Shown here: one piece after another, positions 25,980-35,201 of the stretch
Position numbering within the stretch: position 1 is the stretch's first letter
How the letters are laid out: every line of letters starts with the position of its first letter
Source of the DNA: Methylomonas sp.
GTDB lineage: Bacteria > Pseudomonadota > Gammaproteobacteria > Methylococcales > Methylomonadaceae
Direction: 5' to 3'
Assembly: GCA_026988155.1 (NCBI GenBank)
Contig: JALSLW010000079.1
Span: forward strand, 27,357 to 91,356
DNA: 64,000 nucleotides
Position numbers and translations under genes: made by a program
The notes under the pieces: generated by a model
What the model was told of the DNA's origin: nothing
Seen by the model: the letters and a program-made list of their open reading frames with translations, nothing else
Databases searched by the model: none

Positions 25980-27581
25980 TTATTTCCATAATTGATGATT
26001 ATGCAGTTGTTTAAGCTGTCTTTTGCTGGATTCCATGGTTGAGCTCCAGTCACCTGCACTATTGATGAGTGTTGGTTTTAGTAATATGACCAGTTCGGAT
26101 TTTTTAACCTCGCCTGTATTTACTCTAAACAGGTTTCCAATATAGGGGATTTGGCTTAAGCCTGCTACGCCTTTTTTATTTTCTTTTATAGCCTCTTGCA
26201 TCAGGCCGCCGATAACTATAATTTGACCATTTTTTGCCTTAACGATGCTGTCTGATTCGCGCACGGTATTTAGCGCCATTGGCAAGGAGCCATCTTCGCC
26301 ATTGATGGTAAAATTTTTGGTCTGATTTTCTACCCGGGTAATCGACGGGTGGATATGCAAGGTAATTTCATCGGTATCATTGATTTGCGGGGTAACATCC
26401 AGTGCTATGCCAGAAAAGAAAGGTGTCCAGGTAATATCTGGATTAGTGATGGTGCTTGAGCCACTGGTGACAGTATTGGAGGACACATCGGTGATAAAGT
26501 ATTCATCACTGCCTACTTTAATAATGGCTTTTTGATTATTTAGAGTTGATATTCTTGGGCTGGACAATATATTGGTTTTACCCTGTGTTTCTAATAGCTC
26601 AATAACGGCTCCAAAATCTCCCCAGCGTCCTCCGACACTGAACACATCTCTGAATGTAGAGCCTATTGCTCCTATGCCGGTCAATATAGGCGCAGTTTCT
26701 ATTGCTTCCCTAACAACACTTTGCCAGTTAACGCCGGCCTGGTGGCTGTCATCAAGAATAATTTCTATGATTTTTGCTTCAATAATCACCTGTCGGCTAA
26801 TCCGACTTTGGGTGGTGCTGATAAACTCTTCAATTTCTCTCAGTTGCATAGGTTTTGCACGGACTACAATAACCCCTGTTTGACGGTTCATTACCACAGT
26901 TGCCTGCGGGTCTATTGAAATAATGGACTGCAGGGCGGTATTTATTTCGAACCAGAAATCGGTTTCAGACTTGGTGTTAATCCAGCTGCCAGATGAGCGG
27001 GTATTGCTGGAAGTATCAGTTGATGACTGTGTACCACCTTCTTTAGATGCCGAGTCGCCTGAATCTGAAATCTGTCCAGAAGAAACCCGAGTATTGGACT
27101 GTCCTTCTCTAATCAAATCCAGTCGGTTAATTTTAAATATTTTGGTTTGCAAAGTCGCAGGGTAGACAATATAGCCAATTTCATTTTTTTTGTAATCATA
27201 GCCATAGATATTTTGTACAGCATCCATTACCTGTGCAACGGTAACATTTTTTAATGTCAAAGAAATCTGACCGCTTACATCAGGGTGAACCAGCATGTTT
27301 TCATCGGTATCAATCACCAGTCCCATAAAAAATTCACGGGCATCTATTTGGTTAAGAGAAATGTTGAATTTTGTAGCATGTTTAGCCACTTTATTTATAA
27401 AGGGGCTTTGATTAAAGGCTGGAATTAGTGCATTAGTTACGGCTTCTGGAGGAAGGGAAGTATCGATTGTCTGTGTTTTTGTTAAAGGGAATGATTCATC
27501 AATCGTGCGGTTGTCAGCTGTTGGGATTGTTGAACAGGAGAACAGCAGAGGAAATAGGGCAAATAGTATAAATTTAGTCAT
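25980..27581 (-). CDS. mshL: MSHA outer-membrane secretin MshL
   Basis: 533 residues. Lipoprotein signal ending LLFSC (C16). The N-terminal secretin/TonB short domain and N1-type domain are followed by a Ser/Gly-rich linker (about 185-215), and the C-terminal secretin domain has VIEAKIIEIILDDSHQAGVNW, the TNILSSPRISTLNNQKA block and VIGGLMQE...KGVAGLSQIPYIGNLFR. It forms the pilus channel. The start overlaps mshK by 8 bases. Confidence 0.92.
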   Translation of the reverse strand: MTKFILFALFPLLFSCSTIPTADNRTIDESFPLTKTQTIDTSLPPEAVTNALIPAFNQSPFINKVAKHATKFNISLNQIDAREFFMGLVIDTDENMLVHPDVSGQISLTLKNVTVAQVMDAVQNIYGYDYKKNEIGYIVYPATLQTKIFKINRLDLIREGQSNTRVSSGQISDSGDSASKEGGTQSSTDTSSNTRSSGSWINTKSETDFWFEINTALQSIISIDPQATVVMNRQTGVIVVRAKPMQLREIEEFISTTQSRISRQVIIEAKIIEIILDDSHQAGVNWQSVVREAIETAPILTGIGAIGSTFRDVFSVGGRWGDFGAVIELLETQGKTNILSSPRISTLNNQKAIIKVGSDEYFITDVSSNTVTSGSSTITNPDITWTPFFSGIALDVTPQINDTDEITLHIHPSITRVENQTKNFTINGEDGSLPMALNTVRESDSIVKAKNGQIIVIGGLMQEAIKENKKGVAGLSQIPYIGNLFRVNTGEVKKSELVILLKPTLINSAGDWSSTMESSKRQLKQLHNHQLWK

Positions 27582-27924
27582 GGGATGATTGGTCGGGGCT
27601 TACCCTGGTTTTAAGGGAATGAGTCAAAAGTTTAAGCTTTCTTGATACGCCATTTTGCTTTATGCGGACTGAATTATTGTCAATTTTCATAACTTTAATA
27701 TCAGAGAATATTACATCCCCCTGTTTTGCAACGATACCATTTATTGTGGCGCGCTTAGAGTGCTTTGAGATCCAAATCGAAGATAAATTCAAATCATCTG
27801 TGGTGCCCTGTTTTATGAGGGCGACTGCTGAATAATAAGCAGGTTTTGTAGGGTCTCTCATTTCAGCAATACAGAGAGTGCTTGTTAACAGAACAGAGAG
27901 AAAAAATGCAATTTTACAATTCAA
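27574..27924 (-). CDS. mshK: MSHA biogenesis protein MshK
   Basis: 116 residues from TTG 27924. This start is preferred to TTG 27939 because AGGAG lies seven bases before it, giving a signal peptide MNCKIAFFLSVLLTSTLCIA. The mature protein begins with MRDPTKP, the MshK/PilP-like signature, and has a small beta domain (NGIVAKQGDVIFSDIKVMKI). PilP-like proteins link the inner-membrane platform to the secretin. It overlaps mshJ upstream by 11 bases and mshL downstream by 8. Confidence 0.82.
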   Translation of the reverse strand: MNCKIAFFLSVLLTSTLCIAEMRDPTKPAYYSAVALIKQGTTDDLNLSSIWISKHSKRATINGIVAKQGDVIFSDIKVMKIDNNSVRIKQNGVSRKLKLLTHSLKTRVSPDQSSHD

Positions 27925-28549
27925 GCCAATTCTCCTCAAAACTTAAGGTGTATATGCGGAGAGTTGCTTCCGCAACAGGGTACTGTTTAACTTGATAATC
28001 TATGGATTCCCAATTGAATCGCCAAGGCAGTGATTCTATAGATTGCAAAAAGTTAAGCATACTGAAATAAGTGCCACTCAGGGTCATGGATAAACCATGG
28101 CGGTAAATCCATGACTTTTGCTGCTTTGTTTGTGTAAGAGTAGTAACTGGCAGCGTTTTTAAGCTGAGTAGCTGTAAACCGCTATTTTGTTTGAAGATGT
28201 CTTCTAGCACTTTAACCATTAATTGGGGCGGAACAAATTGTTTTTCGCCTGCATTTAATTTTAGTTTAAGATTTTTTAGTTGGATTTTAATTTCTTTCAG
28301 CTTCAGTTTATTAGCCTTATTTGGATCCATTTTTGCTGCAATCTCTATTTGTGACGCTATCTGCCAGCTTGTTGAAAGCTTCGTTTTAATATCTGATAAT
28401 TCTGAACCTAAAGTTTTTTGCTGGGCTGCGATGGGCTGATAGATGAATTTGTCCCAAGCGCCCCAAATTAAAACCAGCATTGTAAACAGAAAAATGATTC
28501 TTTCCCGTGTAGTTAAGCCGTTAAATCTTTCAAGAATCGTACTAATCAT
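27914..28549 (-). CDS. mshJ: MSHA biogenesis protein MshJ (PilO-like)
   Basis: 211 residues. A short N-terminus (MISTILERFNGLTTRERIIF), one membrane helix (FLFTMLVLIWGAWDKFIY), a coiled coil (about 45-95) and a ferredoxin-like periplasmic domain match PilO/GspM-type alignment proteins. QSIESLPWRFNWESIDYQV is the typical C-terminal block. It starts within the last codons of mshI2 (8-base overlap). Confidence 0.85.
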   Translation of the reverse strand: MISTILERFNGLTTRERIIFLFTMLVLIWGAWDKFIYQPIAAQQKTLGSELSDIKTKLSTSWQIASQIEIAAKMDPNKANKLKLKEIKIQLKNLKLKLNAGEKQFVPPQLMVKVLEDIFKQNSGLQLLSLKTLPVTTLTQTKQQKSWIYRHGLSMTLSGTYFSMLNFLQSIESLPWRFNWESIDYQVKQYPVAEATLRIYTLSFEENWLEL

Positions 28550-29162
28550 TATCTTCCCGCTTTAACGGTTCATTCATAGTACTGATTATAAAGTCGATCT
28601 GCCCGTCATTTTCTTTTGCCTGGGTCATGCTTAATTTTGCAAAGGAGTGCCCCTGAAAGATGGGTTCATGATGGAGTTTTTGTAAAAATAGTGCTGTTTT
28701 GTCTACCTGATAGGTACTGCCTTGTATATCAAGAGTGTGTGGCTTAGAATTAATGGCAAATTTTGTTAACCAGAGTTTAGCTGTACTCTGCCTGGCAAAG
28801 GCAGAAAAGTACCTGGAGAAGCCCTGGGTTTGGTCTGATGTCTTATCTGTCAATAAATGTATGACTTGAGTTAGGCTGTTAAGAATATTTTCAGAACGGG
28901 ATATTTCCTGAACCAGCATTTTATTGATTTGCCGTGCGGGGTACTGAATTCGTAATTTCTGTACATTTGATTCTGCTTCTGTCAACTGCTGTTTAGCTGT
29001 CTGTATATCATTCTTTATATTGCTTAGATCCATATATAAAAAAATGCTGTAGCCAAGCAATGAAATAGTCATGGCGATTAAACTATAGATATAGGCATTG
29101 ATCAGCGGTTTGGTTTGTGCCGGCTTCAGAATATCCTGATATAAATTAACTTGCTGTATCAT
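28542..29162 (-). CDS. mshI2: PilN-like MSHA protein (MshI2)
   Basis: 206 residues. MIQQVNLYQDILKP is the PilN-type peptide that binds PilM-like proteins. One membrane helix (SLIAMTISLLGYSIFLYM) precedes a coiled coil and a periplasmic domain. It overlaps mshI by 17 bases and mshJ by 8, so mshI, I2, J and K correspond in order to PilM, N, O and P of other type IV pili. Some annotations call both first genes mshI. Confidence 0.83.
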   Translation of the reverse strand: MIQQVNLYQDILKPAQTKPLINAYIYSLIAMTISLLGYSIFLYMDLSNIKNDIQTAKQQLTEAESNVQKLRIQYPARQINKMLVQEISRSENILNSLTQVIHLLTDKTSDQTQGFSRYFSAFARQSTAKLWLTKFAINSKPHTLDIQGSTYQVDKTALFLQKLHHEPIFQGHSFAKLSMTQAKENDGQIDFIISTMNEPLKREDND

Positions 29163-30114
29163 AAGGAGCTATGCTATTCCTGAGTGTGGCACCAATAACT
29201 GAGGTACAAAGAGACTGAGTAGCGTCATCAAGAAGAATATCTCCATCAATAATAGCTGATAAGTCCATGATTCTAGCAATTATTCCATGATTATTATTAA
29301 GGGTATTCAATAGACTTTGTGTGTTTTCCATTAAAGGAATAACGGCTAGCCCAGAAATTGGCAACAGACCGTAGAAACTTTCCACATAATCAAAAGAACG
29401 CTGTATTTCTAGAGCCAAACTGCTTTGTTCCATAGTAATCTGCTGTTCACTTAGTAAGGATTCTGTTAAACCGAGCCGGTCAGAGCCAGTTGCAAGCTTT
29501 CTGTTGAGATAGATTGATCCTTGCTGTTCAATAGTAATTCGTCCCGAGGTCTTTTGCAGATGCAAGACAGCAATGCCTCTATTATTTTCCGGAAGCAAAG
29601 TGGCAAGGTTTCTTAAGGTAGTCTCCTGAATATCAATGATTTGAAGTCGCAATTCACAATGCGTACACAAATCTACTAAAGGCTGAATGGTTGATCTAGG
29701 GGTGGCAATAACCTCCATCATTTTGCTTCTATTTGCCCGTTTCGATATGGGGAGCGGGTAATAGTCAATAATGGCATCATCAACTTGAAATTCGATTAAA
29801 TCACTAATTTTCCAGCGGGCGGCCTCTGCTAATTCATCGTCTGTAACGGCTGGGTACTCAATGGATATTAGGCGATAGTCATCAGAAGCAAGGACTAAAT
29901 GACAGTCATACTGCTTAAGCTGATGCCTTTCTGTCAAAACTTTTAGCTCTGCCTGTTTATTATTAGTATAAATAAACTCACAATGTGTCAGAACGGTTTT
30001 TTTACTGGCAGTATATTGAGATATAGCTAACGCAATGCCTTCTGAGGTGAAACTCAGAGCGACAATGCCTTTGCTAGCTATTTTTTTACCCAATAGTTTG
30101 CTAAACAGATGCAC
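29146..30114 (-). CDS. mshI: MSHA biogenesis protein MshI (PilM-like)
   Basis: 322 residues with no signal peptide or membrane helix. The fold resembles the actin-like PilM: GIVALSFTSEGIALAISQY, YRLISIEYPAVTDDELAEAA, WKISDLIEFQVDDAIIDYYP and GIAVLHLQKTSGRITIEQQG. It is cytoplasmic and should bind the N-terminus of the next product. The start is GTG 30114 with AGGA nine bases upstream. As first gene of the minus-strand block its promoter should lie in 30115-30300; mshH is absent. Confidence 0.87.
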   Translation of the reverse strand: MHLFSKLLGKKIASKGIVALSFTSEGIALAISQYTASKKTVLTHCEFIYTNNKQAELKVLTERHQLKQYDCHLVLASDDYRLISIEYPAVTDDELAEAARWKISDLIEFQVDDAIIDYYPLPISKRANRSKMMEVIATPRSTIQPLVDLCTHCELRLQIIDIQETTLRNLATLLPENNRGIAVLHLQKTSGRITIEQQGSIYLNRKLATGSDRLGLTESLLSEQQITMEQSSLALEIQRSFDYVESFYGLLPISGLAVIPLMENTQSLLNTLNNNHGIIARIMDLSAIIDGDILLDDATQSLCTSVIGATLRNSIAPYDTAS

Positions 30115-30865
30115 GTTAAATTCCTGTTAATAAAGGTTATTAAACCTAATTCCCAATTGTAGAGGTGTTACGGTTTCTGCTTTAGAGTAGCTAAAATTCA
30201 GTTGGGCTTGTAGCCGTGATCTAACTAATTTTTTAGGTCAATTAGTAGTGAAACAGCTGTATACTTAGTAGCCACAAGGCTGCGAAATTTTTCCGTAACT
30301 TAATCAGCTGGAAACAAATAGCCCACCCACCTTGCTTGTCTTTTTTCGTGTTAGATTTTGTTGTCGCGGTTACATAGTCTGCTATGCGCCCTTCGCAATA
30401 AAACCTTAGACGAAAAAAAATTTACGAATTATGGGTGGGTTGTTTATCTCCAATTGCTTAACTGTGATATAGCACCAAGTTTAGATGGTTTTTTTATAAG
30501 TTCAAGGAGTTGAGAAGCTAAAAAAGGCTGTTTCTTGTAAGTATGTTAATAAATTACTGATTTATAGTTATAAATAACTGGTTTTTCAGCGTTAAGGAAA
30601 GAGCAAAGGCGAAATGGTCAATTCTTTAGCTCTTTATGATCAAACATCACCTCCATTTTTAATTAGAGCCGTTGACAGATGGCAGTGAGCTAACTTTTGA
30701 TGGTGTTGAAGCAATTCAATGGTAATTTGGACAAGGGCTTCTTTTCATTATTTGAAGTCCGTTTATTTTGTACAGGTGCTATTGAAAATGGGCAATAAGA
30801 TTTATTAAAACGTAAGGATCATCATTAATGTAGAATGCAAAGCAAATAATAACAATTATAAAATA
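30115..30865. other. 750-base intergenic region between mshI and perM
   Basis: Divergent promoters are expected here. It holds palindromic element B (30296-30469). I found no convincing ORF, pseudogene or promoter in the remainder; 30470-30865 is AT-rich with scattered short coding-like stretches that do not align into a recognisable protein. Confidence 0.5.
30296..30469. repeat. Palindromic intergenic element, copy B
   Basis: ACTTAATCAGCTGGA at the left is nearly complementary to TCCAATTGCTTAACT at the right; inward, AACAAATAGCCCACCC pairs with GGGTGGGTTGTTTAT, TTTTTTCGTGTTAGATTTTGTTG with the CAATAAAACCTTAGACG side, and CATAG with CTATG at about 30373-30386. Shares outer and core sequences with copy A. 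Confidence 0.75.
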
Positions 30866-31963
30866 ATGAATTCACAAACTGATTTTTCTAATTTTCGATT
30901 TTTAAGGGATAGTTTTCGGCGCATTTTACCCAACTCTCAAGCTGTGGCGCTAGCATTGATTTTAATTGTTGGGTTTGTTCTTATTTTTACCCTGTCTGAT
31001 ATTTTGATGCCGGTTTTTTTATCAGTGGTGGTTGCTTATCTATTGCAGGGCATTGTTAAAAAATTAGAAAAAAAGGTGCCTCGCCTTGCTGCCGTATATA
31101 TTGTTTTTTCAGGATTTCTAGCCTGTTTAGGCCTGGTGATATTTGTTTTGATGCCTATGGCTTCAGCCCAGGCAGTTCAGCTTGTACAGCGTATACCAGA
31201 ATTTATTAAAAGTGCACAGGCAGAAGTTATGCGATTGCCCGAGCTATATCCTCAGTATATTACCGAAGAAAATATAAGAGGGGTAATGTTCTCTATTCAG
31301 GATGAATTATTGGATTATGGCCAAGAATTGATTTCAAATTCGGCCGCATCAGTAGTGAGTCTTGTGACCGCTATGGTCTATTTGTTTTTAGTTCCATTGA
31401 TGGTGTTTTTCTTCTTAAAAGATAGAGAAACGCTAGTTAAGTGGTTTCTTAACTTTATGCCAAAGGACAGGAGTTTAACGGTTAAAGTCTGGGAAGAGGT
31501 AGATATGCAAATTGCAAATTATGTTCGGGGAAAGTTTGCAGAAGTCATTATTCTTGGTTCTGCCAGCTATATAATCTACAATTTAATGGGTTTAAATTAT
31601 GCGATATTGCTCTCCGTATTAATGGGACTTTCCGTCATTATTCCTTATGTGGGGGCCACATTAGTGACTTTTCCTGTATTGGGAGTGGCTATTATGCAAT
31701 GGGGTTTTACGTCTGATGAGTTTATGTATATAGCAATTGCCTATTCAATTATTCAGGCAATTGATGGAGTTATATTGGTCCCGCTTCTTTTTTCCGAAGC
31801 GGTTAATTTACACCCTGTTGCTATTGTTATTGCAATTTTATTTTTTGGCGGTTTTTGGGGTTTTTGGGGCGTGTTTTTTGCCATTCCATTAGCAACAGCT
31901 GTTAAGGCGATTTTAAATGCATGGCCAACGTTAGGGGAATCTCATTTAGACACTTCCTATTGA
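30866..31963 (+). CDS. perM: AI-2E/PerM family membrane transporter
   Basis: 365 residues with about eight predicted membrane helices in the arrangement of the AI-2E (UPF0118) family. Characteristic blocks are PVFLSVVVAYLLQGIVKKLE near the N-terminus, VYLFLVPLMVFFFLKDR, then GLSVIIPYVGATLVT and the GGFWGFWGVFFAIPLATAVK end. Substrates differ between members; the family name does not prove autoinducer export here. No Shine-Dalgarno sequence is seen before ATG 30866. Convergent with bcp; the PerM-BCP-GcvR neighbourhood is common in gammaproteobacteria. Confidence 0.88.
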   Translation: MNSQTDFSNFRFLRDSFRRILPNSQAVALALILIVGFVLIFTLSDILMPVFLSVVVAYLLQGIVKKLEKKVPRLAAVYIVFSGFLACLGLVIFVLMPMASAQAVQLVQRIPEFIKSAQAEVMRLPELYPQYITEENIRGVMFSIQDELLDYGQELISNSAASVVSLVTAMVYLFLVPLMVFFFLKDRETLVKWFLNFMPKDRSLTVKVWEEVDMQIANYVRGKFAEVIILGSASYIIYNLMGLNYAILLSVLMGLSVIIPYVGATLVTFPVLGVAIMQWGFTSDEFMYIAIAYSIIQAIDGVILVPLLFSEAVNLHPVAIVIAILFFGGFWGFWGVFFAIPLATAVKAILNAWPTLGESHLDTSY

Positions 31964-32023
31964 CGAACGGAGACGCTGCAGCGTGCAACGCCTTTACCGT
32001 ACTGATTTCACAATAACAAGTTG

Positions 32024-32494
32024 CTAGGTAATTTCTGCCAGTATTTGCAGTACTTCTTCAATATGTACTTTTACTTTTACTTTGCGCCATTCATGAATTA
32101 ATACGCCTTCTTCATTAATCAAAAAGGTACTTCTTTCTATACCCCGAACCTGTTTTCCGTACATATTTTTCATTTTAATAACATCAAATAGCTGACAGAG
32201 CTTTTCATCTTTATCGGATAAAAGTTCAAAGGGAAATGCTTGCTTGGCTTTAAAGCCTTCATGTACTTTTACACTGTCTCTGGATACGCCAAAAATCACT
32301 GTGTTATAGGCTGAGAATTGTTCAATATTATCTCTAAAATCTTTTCCTTCCTGTGTACAGCCGGGGGTATTGTCTCTAGGATAAAAATAGATAAGTACTT
32401 TTTTTCCTCTGAAATTAGAGAGTTTGAAAGGCATCCCCCCCGTTGATTCGGCTTCAAAGTCTGGAACGGTCTTGTTTAATTCAATTTTAGTCAT
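32024..32494 (-). CDS. bcp: Thiol peroxidase of the BCP/PrxQ type
   Basis: 156 residues from ATG 32494; a longer frame from 32524 overlaps gcvR. The peroxidatic site is YPRDNTPGCTQEGKDFRD. The second cysteine found five residues later in E. coli Bcp is absent (Gly-Lys instead), and the only other cysteine is in DEKLCQLFDV. It should reduce hydroperoxides in the cytoplasm, probably by a one-Cys or atypical mechanism. gcvR ends one base upstream, the same pairing as in E. coli. Confidence 0.93.
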   Translation of the reverse strand: MTKIELNKTVPDFEAESTGGMPFKLSNFRGKKVLIYFYPRDNTPGCTQEGKDFRDNIEQFSAYNTVIFGVSRDSVKVHEGFKAKQAFPFELLSDKDEKLCQLFDVIKMKNMYGKQVRGIERSTFLINEEGVLIHEWRKVKVKVHIEEVLQILAEIT

Positions 32495-32495
32495 G

Positions 32496-33020
32496 TTAGC
32501 GTTTGATAGGTTCAATAATGGCATCTATATTTAGGGTATCACAAAAATCTAAAAACTCTTCCCGCAGCATGAGCAGACGGACTTGAGGCGGAATAAGTAT
32601 GATGAACTTTGTTGAAAAGACTAGAGTCTGAATATAGGGAGCAGGGTAGCTGCTGGCATTGATTTCTTCGATACATATTTCACGGTCATATAAAAAATTG
32701 GCAATGTCTTCTAAAACATTATGCCGATCAATTGAAATAGTCTCTAAAGAATAAGGGATAGAATTAGATTTTTTTGTGTTAGATTCTGGTCTGATTGAAT
32801 TAATATGAATTTCAAGCTGATTTTTCAAATTCTCAAGTAAAGTTTCAACTTTTGCAATGTGATTCCAGTCGCCGTCAATCAATAGGTAGATTGCTGTTGA
32901 TTGTGCAAGGTTTGAGGCTTTAAGATCCAGTACATTGCACTGACAGTTGGAAATAGTGGCTAGGATTTCGGCAATAAAATGGGTTGATTTATTTCCTAGT
33001 GCTGTAATCGTAAGTTGCAT
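32496..33020 (-). CDS. gcvR: Glycine cleavage system regulator GcvR-like, two ACT domains
   Basis: 174 residues. Two ACT domains: about 1-75 (LTITALGNKSTHFIAEILAT, then NCQCNVLDLKASNLAQSTAI) and about 90-165 (SIDRHNVLEDIANFLYDREI, then CIEEINASSY). There is no DNA-binding domain. In E. coli GcvR binds GcvA and blocks activation of the glycine cleavage operon. Adjacency to bcp supports the call; no gcvA is visible here. Confidence 0.85.
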   Translation of the reverse strand: MQLTITALGNKSTHFIAEILATISNCQCNVLDLKASNLAQSTAIYLLIDGDWNHIAKVETLLENLKNQLEIHINSIRPESNTKKSNSIPYSLETISIDRHNVLEDIANFLYDREICIEEINASSYPAPYIQTLVFSTKFIILIPPQVRLLMLREEFLDFCDTLNIDAIIEPIKR

Positions 33021-33229
33021 GAAGGGTGTCCTAGTTTTTTCTGCAGTGTAGCATCAAAAACAATAAAAAACATGATGATGTTTTAGAGAAACTTAAATGC
33101 TCGGAACATGAGCCCGGACATAAATTTTTAGTTAAGAATTATTATAGTCAGCCGACTAGAGAGAAGAGAGCTATAATTTGAAGAATTACTTTTGCAATAG
33201 TATGAAGACACCTGTCTAAGGGAGTGAAA

Positions 33230-34828
33230 ATGTCAGACTCAAAAGATAAAAAAAATAAAAAGTTATCCGATGATTTTGCAGATGATTTGGATGCAATTCT
33301 CAATGATGCTGAGTCCTCAATAGATGAACAGGATGAATTGATTGATGATGAAGATGTGATTGACCAGCTGTTAGTGGATGATGAGTTTTCTGCTGATGAG
33401 CAGATTGATTCAAAATTGGAAGACAGTATCCCCAGCAAGATGATTGATGAAAAACAGCAAGATAATAACCCTGTTGAAATTGGGAAAAATTCTATTTCTG
33501 CAGAAAAAGATGTTGAACATGATGAGTTTGCAGATGAAGATGAGTTTAATGTAGATGATTTGCTTGATTCTGTAGATACAGAAGTTAAGGATGAGTTTTC
33601 TGAAGCTGAAATGACAGATTCAAATGTTAAAGAGGTCCTTTCTGAAGAGAGCCTATCTGAGGCTGATTCCGAAGAAGGTGAAAAGGAGGTTGTAAATGAG
33701 GGTTTAATTGATTCACAACCTTTAGATGAACAAGGCGATGCAGAAATTAAGGATGATATGCTTGATTTTGACATATCGGCGGATGATGAGCTGCTAGAGT
33801 CGGATGATCTTGAATATGACTCTCCTGTTTATACCGAACCCTCCGAGGAAAATAGCATCGAGCAGGATAATGCGGAGAATAAGATTGAGTCAGCTGATTT
33901 CCGGAATGCGCTGGATGCGCAAAGCTTAATAGTTGAAAAAACAGTCGAAGATGTAACCCAGGTTAACTCGACAATTAATGAGCTTAATGCTCAGGTTAGT
34001 CAGCTTTGGGCTGATAATGAAGAATTGAAAGAGCTGGTTGCCACATTAACCGCGACAACAGCAAAAAAAGACGATTCTGCAGCTGAAGAGATAGATTCGC
34101 TGCAAAAAGAACAGCGTAAGCTGAAAAAAGCGGTAAGAGAAAGTGAAAGTAAAGTGCCTACTTTAACTTATGTTGCTTTAGGGGTTGCAGTTTTGGCACT
34201 GTTAGTTGCCGGAATCTTAGGGGCAGTTGGCTATGGTGCGAAGACTGATGCTGAAAACCTCACAGAATTAGTTGCAACCCTGGAAGAAGAAATAGAGATT
34301 ATTACTGCCAAAGATATTGGTTCAGGCATGCGGGAAGTCAATTTTAAAATTAATGCGCTAAAAATAGAAAATGAGAGGCTTAATGAGCAGCTGGATGCGA
34401 TGAATAAAAGCATCCGGCAATCTGATGCTTTAAAAGCAATAGTTGATGACTTGGCAGGGCAAAATGACCATGCCCAAAAAGCCATAGAGAGTTTGCTGGC
34501 TTCGGTTGAGACACTGGAGCAGCAGAAAAGAATTGTCCCAGCTAAAAGGCGAGTTAAAAAGACTAAGAAACCTATTGTGAAAGTGGAGTGGGTTGTTAAC
34601 CTGGTTTCTTTTAAACAGGAATGGTATGCCAAAAGAAAGTCAGAAGAATTTAAGAAAAAGGGCATTCCTGCTATAGTTGAAGAGGTTAATATAAAGGGTA
34701 AAAAATGGTTTCGATTAAGAGTCAAAGGATTTAAAAGTAAATATGAAGCGGCTGCATATGCAGTTAAAGTTAAAAAAACGCTTAACCTAAGTTCTGTATG
34801 GGTTACTAAGGCTACTGGAAGTAAATAA
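33230..34828 (+). CDS. Large acidic SPOR-domain membrane protein
   Basis: 532 residues from ATG 33230, with GGGAG six to seven bases upstream; GTG 33224 would add two. About 220 N-terminal residues are extremely acidic (Asp/Glu/Ser-rich, e.g. EQDELIDDEDVIDQLLVDDE). Two coiled-coil stretches flank one membrane helix at about 310-335 (TLTYVALGVAVLALLVAGIL). The C-terminus, about 451-530, is a SPOR domain (VEWVVNLVSFKQEWYAKRKS...GKKWFRLRVKGF), which binds denuded peptidoglycan at division sites. The acidic part is cytoplasmic and SPOR periplasmic. A division or envelope role is inferred. Not FtsN or DamX by overall layout. Confidence 0.8.
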   Translation: MSDSKDKKNKKLSDDFADDLDAILNDAESSIDEQDELIDDEDVIDQLLVDDEFSADEQIDSKLEDSIPSKMIDEKQQDNNPVEIGKNSISAEKDVEHDEFADEDEFNVDDLLDSVDTEVKDEFSEAEMTDSNVKEVLSEESLSEADSEEGEKEVVNEGLIDSQPLDEQGDAEIKDDMLDFDISADDELLESDDLEYDSPVYTEPSEENSIEQDNAENKIESADFRNALDAQSLIVEKTVEDVTQVNSTINELNAQVSQLWADNEELKELVATLTATTAKKDDSAAEEIDSLQKEQRKLKKAVRESESKVPTLTYVALGVAVLALLVAGILGAVGYGAKTDAENLTELVATLEEEIEIITAKDIGSGMREVNFKINALKIENERLNEQLDAMNKSIRQSDALKAIVDDLAGQNDHAQKAIESLLASVETLEQQKRIVPAKRRVKKTKKPIVKVEWVVNLVSFKQEWYAKRKSEEFKKKGIPAIVEEVNIKGKKWFRLRVKGFKSKYEAAAYAVKVKKTLNLSSVWVTKATGSK

Positions 34829-35201
34829 CTGTATAATTACCCGGAGACAAACAAAAGCTTGCTCTTTTGTAAAATGGGAAAGTTATTTATTTTCAGATAC
34901 CTAAGAGGCAAGTTTTATTTTAGGCTGAATGGCCGTTAACTTGCATTTTCCTGTTTACCTAGGAGTTATCGCCACTTAAAAAGATCAGTTCCAGAGGTCA
35001 TGTCATTTCAGCATTATCTAGTCAGGAATCTAGATCTTTAAATGTATATTTCTAATAGGGAGCAATGGCAGGCATGACGCGTGACATAAAGTGTTGCAGT
35101 AACTTCAGTCTTTATTTTGTTTAAGTGGGCAATCAGATATTTTTATTGTGCTAAAAAATAAAAAAGCATGTACAATGCTCTATCCTTGATACTTGATAGA
35201 T
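34829..35201. other. Intergenic region before tRNA-Val
   Basis: About 370 bases without a credible gene. Short inverted repeats are present: ACAAAAG/CTTTTGT (34851-34870), a possible weak terminator of the SPOR gene, and GCAAGTT/AACTTGC (34908-34944). A promoter-like pair for the tRNA is annotated separately. Confidence 0.5.
35146..35176 (+). promoter_or_regulatory. Candidate promoter of tRNA-Val
   Basis: TACAAT (35171-35176) is a good -10 hexamer 25 bases before the tRNA. TTGTGC (35146-35151) is a possible -35, but the 19-base spacer is longer than ideal. Confidence 0.4.

Noticed and set aside
33148..33774. 208-codon minus-strand frame rich in Ser opposite the SPOR gene
   Set aside because: It is the antisense of the Asp/Glu-rich region; low-complexity Ser/Phe composition and no ribosome binding site show it is a shadow.
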